Of a stretch of 64,000 bases of DNA, positions 23,071 through 64,000 are shown piece after piece (the stretch's first letter is position 1; each line of letters begins with the position of its first letter). Origin of the DNA: Cristatella mucedo (taxonomy: Eukaryota; Bryozoa; Phylactolaemata; Cristatellidae); the NCBI GenBank assembly GCA_009760855.2, contig WPIO01000058.1, positions 251,501 to 315,500 of the forward strand, given 5' to 3'. The notes under the pieces were generated by a model, which was not told where the DNA came from, made no database searches, and was given only the letters and a program-made list of their open reading frames with translations. The position numbers and the translations under genes are program-made.

Positions 23071-23170
23071 AACCATTCGATCATTATTCCTTTGCAGAAT
23101 ATGTACAGTGCCTAGAAAGACATTGAGTTGTTCAAGGGTGCTTTAATAAGTGTGTTATTATTATTATAAG
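23071..23170 (+). mobile_element. Second LINE family B tail, in tandem
   Basis: A diverged duplicate of the terminal ~90 bp (GTGCCTAGAAAGACATTGAG ... GGGTGCTTTAATAAGTG) follows the tail of the preceding copy. Confidence 0.7.
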
Positions 23171-23221
23171 AGGGTTTTGCTTTCCAGTTCTTTATGTGTC
23201 GAACTAATTTCTTAATTCCTG

Positions 23222-23345
23222 ATTTGGCTCGGGGTTAAGCTGCTGCCTTTGATGACCGAGGTCGTGGGCTCGAGCCCTGTGCTATATGTTAAGTGCCTGG
23301 ATCGAGATTCAGTTCTCTTAGGGCACTAATACAATATATTATATA
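23222..23345 (+). mobile_element. SINE with family B LINE tail
   Basis: GGTTAAGCTGCTGCC (A-box side), CCGAGGTCGTGGGCTCGAGC (B box), a link ending TATGTTAAGTGCC, then the LINE-like stem GTGCC...GGCAC (23293-23297 with 23322-23326) and an AT-rich tail. Confidence 0.7.
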
Positions 23346-23929
23346 ATAATAATAATAATACAGCAACGATGGCATTTTCTTCTACTGCAGATACTTCCCT
23401 TGCCACTACTACAACTATGCTTTTTTCTATTTACTTTTTCAACTCTTTCTAATGTCCACTATGGTGCTCAATTTTTCTTTGCTGTATGAGATTAAGGCAG
23501 ATGATAATGCACCAACTGCTGCTGATGCCAAGGGTTCACTATCGAAGATTTTTTATGCATACGCCTGCATACAGTCCCGGATAAAGATACACTAACGCAG
23601 AATTTTAAAAATATATCAAATGGGCGCGAAACTCAATTTGAAGTTCTTTCTGCTGTATGTCTCATGGAGAGGTACTAGTAGTGCATTCCACTATGAAAGG
23701 GCACAGAAATTCAACCAATCATCCAACCGAGCACGGAAGGACCATCGATAATTGTCGGACAGCTCATAGTAGTCATCCGACTTAGTCGGGAATTTAATTC
23801 TCTTATTTACTCTGAATTTTCACTTCATACGTAGTTTCAGGTAAACTTTGCGGCGCTCACCCCAGAGTTGTAAGAGGCTACTGGGTCCACGAACGTGGCT
23901 GCGGAGATGGCGAATGGTTGGGGAGGGGG

Positions 23930-24200
23930 CAGTTAATAATAATAATGATATATTTGTATTATCACCCTCAGATCACTTAGTATCTTTCTAGGCACTTTGC
24001 ATATGCAGTAAAGCAAGCAAGATCACATGGTTTGTGGTAACGTGCAGTGTAAAGATGCAAATATGGTCAGTGGTAACATGCACAGTGTCGGCAAGCGTAA
24101 GTATACCAAGGAAAATTCACCCGTACCCAGCAAATGCTGGTGCAAATCAGGTGCTTTTTAGCTTCTTTTTAAAATTGTTCTAGTCAGGGGCGTGGCGGAG
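23930..24200 (-). mobile_element. LINE family B 3' fragment
   Basis: (AAT)n, a degenerate stem-loop and the CAGTGTCGGCAAGCGTAAG 3' UTR module on the minus strand. Confidence 0.65.
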
Positions 24201-24500
24201 GGCATTAGGACAATGTACTCGCGAGCCGGATGTCACGCCGTGAAAAGCATCGCTGCTGGCTCAGTATCCAGCAGCCATGCGCTAGGCTTTCCTTTTTGAA
24301 GATGGGAAGACGAGAAAGAAAATGGCAGATAAAACCAAGCGAGTACACACCACTGCCCTACCCTGCCCGATATGAAGACACAGAACCGATCCGAAGAGCT
24401 TAGTGCCGGAACCGCACGAACGTCGCAGTCCGGCGTAACACAGACAGACAGCAGCAGGCTACGAGGCTCTATGACGTTGGTAGATTAAATTAAAACTCAC

Positions 24501-24720
24501 CAGGATGGCTGACCCCTTGCTTAATTTCTCAAATCTTTAAGCCAGAAGTCCAGGATCTTAAGTCGAGACGAAGCCAGCCAGTGTCGAAAATGCCGGACTG
24601 AGAAACGGCCTTGACACGCATGAAGCCATAAAGTACCTGCGGCCGCCAGCTGATGGATATTTAATAACTCAACCTTGCACGAAAAAAATATTGCAACGAT
24701 TTCAAATTCAATAACTTCTC
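24501..24720 (-). other. FKBP8: Probable FKBP8 non-coding first exon (5' end approximate)
   Basis: The minus-strand sequence ending at 24501 has a consensus donor and lies next to the CpG-rich block. Spliced to 20796, the reading frame of the 20733 ATG runs back into a TAA before any earlier ATG, as expected for a 5' UTR. The transcription start is not visible from sequence. Confidence 0.45.
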
Positions 24721-24911
24721 GCATTCGGTGGTGGAAGGACCGAACTAGTGGTTTGCACCGCGAAAACGCGCGGAGGTGTGACGGACCGCCGCGCGGCGGA
24801 CTGCTTTCGTTCGGATCGCCGGAGACGGAGGGCGTGCGCGTTCCGGACGTGTGCGTTCCGCTCGCGAGCGTGTTGCGTTCGCACCTTTGTTACCGACCAG
24901 CCACCACCATC
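24620..24911. promoter_or_regulatory. CpG-rich candidate bidirectional promoter of FKBP8 and LPCAT
   Basis: The block at about 24,760-24,890 is dense in CG dinucleotides (cgcgcgg, cgccgcgcgg and gtgcgcgttccg-like strings), unlike the AT-rich flanks. It lies between the inferred FKBP8 first exon (minus) and LPCAT exon 1 (plus). No clear TATA box is visible. The shared-promoter role is inferred from head-to-head geometry and CpG content. Confidence 0.5.
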
Positions 24912-61927
<37,016 letters not shown>

Positions 61928-63260
61928 GCTGCCTGCCGCAGCCAAAGGCGACTCGCTGCCGTGCTTCGTCGTCACCCGCCGGCCACGTGGAGTGTCTACC
62001 ATCTACGTATAACGTCTACCGTCGTGGGCGGCCTGGCGGTTCTAGCTAGAAGTGTCTGGCTGCTGCCGGCCCACCCTGGTTGCCCGTGCCCCTTTTTACC
62101 ACTAGTTTTATGGCCATGCTTCAGCCAGTCGGTCATCCTATGGGCGACCATTTCTCTTTCTTACTCGTGAAAATCTTTCCTCATTGATCGTGTCCTCAGC
62201 GCTGACTCCGTTTGTCCGACGTAGTGGTAGATTAAAAGATTAATAAGATGTGACGGCTGCTTGGCCCGCACAAGGGATGTATGCTACTTACTAGTGCCAA
62301 TTCACGGCACGTGTGCTACAAGCAACAGCTGCCGGAAGTTGGCCCGACGCTCGTCTGCCGAACGCGCCGGGTTGCAGGTGCTAGCCTCAGGTTTTGCAGC
62401 TGCCGTCTCTTTCGGATGCCCAAGCGTCCAGGGACCACGCTTGATCGCTCTGCTAGCTAGCTAAGCTAGACCATGTCAAGCTGTAACTGCACACGGCATC
62501 TGCGCACACCTCTAGCAGATATGTGAGTTGCCTGTGGTAGCCGGCCGAACTTCTATGCCGCTGCTGCCTGTCCCCTCTCCCTGTGCTATTTAGTGTCAGC
62601 TGCTGCTGCTGCCTGCGATATGTGCAGCCAGTCGTAATGCTGCTTACTGCAGTTGTCGGCATGGCCCCCCACGGTTGCCAGTCTCAATGTTTCCGAAGGC
62701 ATAGCCGATATCCAGTGACTGTAGTAAAGAACTGTCTGCGGCCTTTGTGTCAAGCCCACTCGCTATTGCACGAGTCCTTGTGAACCGCTACCCCCCCCCC
62801 AGGCGGCCTGGCTTTCTGTATTCGAGGCTTCGCGTCCCCGGGGTTAGCCTTTCTTAGTTTATTTGTAAGGCCATACATATTATTTGTACGGCTGCTACAT
62901 CCTGTGAATACTGCTGGTGCCAGCAGTCACTGCCACGAGGCGCTGCGGCTGAGGCCCCGGCACCAACTCTCGGCTCCTCTGGCTCGGCCTCGGCTCCTCT
63001 GCTGAGTTCTTGCGCGCTCTTTAACTCCCTGCTGCTGCTGTTTGGGGAGGGGCCTCCCACACTCACAGGGCTGGCCATCGATACTCGAGCTAGTCGCCGA
63101 TGTGGCGGCAGCGGCTCTGTTAATAATGCGCACGGCTGCTTGCAGCCTGCTTTGCTGCCTTCTTAGCAGTCAGTTAATCGCTAGTCACTGTTGTGCGGCT
63201 GAGTTGCAATGGCAGGTTGTGCTGCTGTGGCGCCAATAATAAACTCAGAGCTCATTACGA
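61928..63260 (+). other. LPCAT 3' UTR and candidate polyadenylation region
   Basis: Downstream of the TAG. An ATTAAA occurs at about 62231 with further AT-rich sequence after it, and a canonical AATAAA lies near 63236. Which one is used cannot be told from the sequence. The C runs near 62790 and 63356 are simple sequence, not coding. Confidence 0.45.
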
Positions 63261-63915
63261 GTTGACTTTTCTGTCGTCGACGCTTGAGGGAGGAAGGTTG
63301 ATAGCCTAGCCGGGAAACCGAGTCGTTCGACCTGGAGAAGCAGCTTCGAGCTGCTGCCCCCCCCCCCGGCGTTCGTTCGTCGGTGCCGCCAGGTGCAGCA
63401 AACGTTGCGGCTATTTTGATCACCGCCCTGCTCTTGCAGATTATTTTGACAATGGACTGTCGGTAGTTAAATTTCACACCTTCAGGGTTCAGAATTCCGT
63501 GGTTGCAACGATGCCCTTGTAGCAGGATAGCGACAACAACCACTGCAGCCGTTAGTCCATTCTTATTGTGGGCTTCGACACTCAAAAGTTTGCTCAGCAT
63601 CGTCTCGATAGAAGGCTCGAGAAATGGCTAGAGACCGCGGCAGCAGAGCAGCTGGTGGCTGCAGCCTGCTTTTTTGCGGGCTGCCCACTTGTTGACGAGT
63701 GGGTTCTCAGCTCGCCTCTCAAGAGGTGAGATAATCGCAACAGCTGACGTCATCGTACAATGTCTATTTGCTTATGACCTGGGCTTCAAATTCGGTGCCC
63801 AGGCACTCTTTGAGCTTCAGCACCCCAGAAGAATTCGGGAGCCATCCGGTACAAAGCGTTTGTTTGACTTGGTTTTTGACAGCAAATCCTCAAAAGCTAC
63901 CCGAGTCTTGTCACG

Positions 63916-63918
<3 letters not shown>
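63261..63918. other. Downstream flank, nothing recognised
   Basis: Open frames here lack family similarity. A C-run is present at about 63,356-63,368. Confidence 0.4.

Positions 63919-63991
<73 letters not shown>
63919..63991. repeat. (GT)n microsatellite
   Basis: Pure GT of about 73 bp near the window end. Confidence 0.97.
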
Positions 63992-63994
<3 letters not shown>

Positions 63995-64000
63995 CGTCAT

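Larger units (their letters stand above)
20797..24500 (-). other. Probable FKBP8 5' UTR intron
   Basis: A strong minus-strand donor CATCCTG|gtgagt at 24500 and an acceptor gtcgtag ending at 20797 bracket this span. Inside are a SINE with a LINE-type tail (21.5 kb, minus), a family B LINE (about 21.96-23.17 kb, plus), another such SINE (23.22-23.35 kb, plus) and a family B fragment (about 23.93-24.2 kb, minus). Confidence 0.5.

Overview
The window looks like animal (metazoan) nuclear DNA, probably from an invertebrate. It holds two conserved animal genes split by GT-AG introns, long introns packed with 5'-truncated CR1/L2-type LINE copies, tRNA-derived SINEs, and many long microsatellites (CA, GA, CATA, GATA). 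I cannot name the species from sequence alone. There is no sign of prokaryotic organisation, CRISPR or operons.

Gene 1 (minus strand, 8864-20733 coding, probable 5' UTR exon ending at 24501) encodes an FKBP8/FKBP38-like immunophilin. Nine coding exons can be joined in frame to 657 residues: a long acidic, Ala-rich N-terminus, an FKBP domain, three TPR repeats and a C-terminal tail-anchor helix. One intron uses a GC donor. Gene 2 (plus strand, 24912-61927) encodes a lysophosphatidylcholine acyltransferase of the LPCAT1/2 type. Thirteen coding exons join in frame to 514 residues, with an N-terminal membrane segment, the HX4D and EGT acyltransferase motifs, three EF-hand loops and a C-terminal KxKxx ER-retrieval signal. 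The two genes are head to head across a CpG-rich stretch at about 24.62-24.91 kb, a likely shared bidirectional promoter.

Layout: 1-8.2 kb is repeat-rich DNA downstream of FKBP8 (LINE families A and B, a SINE, CA and GA arrays, a fold-back). 8.9-24.5 kb is FKBP8, with LINE relics and a G-rich-ended dispersed repeat in its introns. 24.6-25.0 kb is the promoter region and LPCAT exon 1. 25.4-34.3 kb is LPCAT intron 2 (SINE, CT, CA and GA arrays, LINE A copy). 34.5-53.1 kb is the giant LPCAT intron 3, a LINE graveyard that also holds the second copy of the G-ended repeat, a nested GATA array and a tandem pair of hairpins. 53.1-61.9 kb holds LPCAT exons 4-13. 61.9-64 kb is 3' UTR and flank ending in a GT array.

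The most interesting repeat biology is (a) two LINE families with different 3' ends, (ATT)n and (ACATT)n, each preceded by a possible stem-loop; (b) a tRNA-headed SINE carrying the family B LINE tail, with an apparently compensated stem; (c) the dispersed element with inverted G/C-rich ends and an internal microsatellite hot spot; and (d) the nearly mirror-symmetric 500-bp GATA-type array followed by two hairpins sharing one loop. I found no clearly new protein-coding system.
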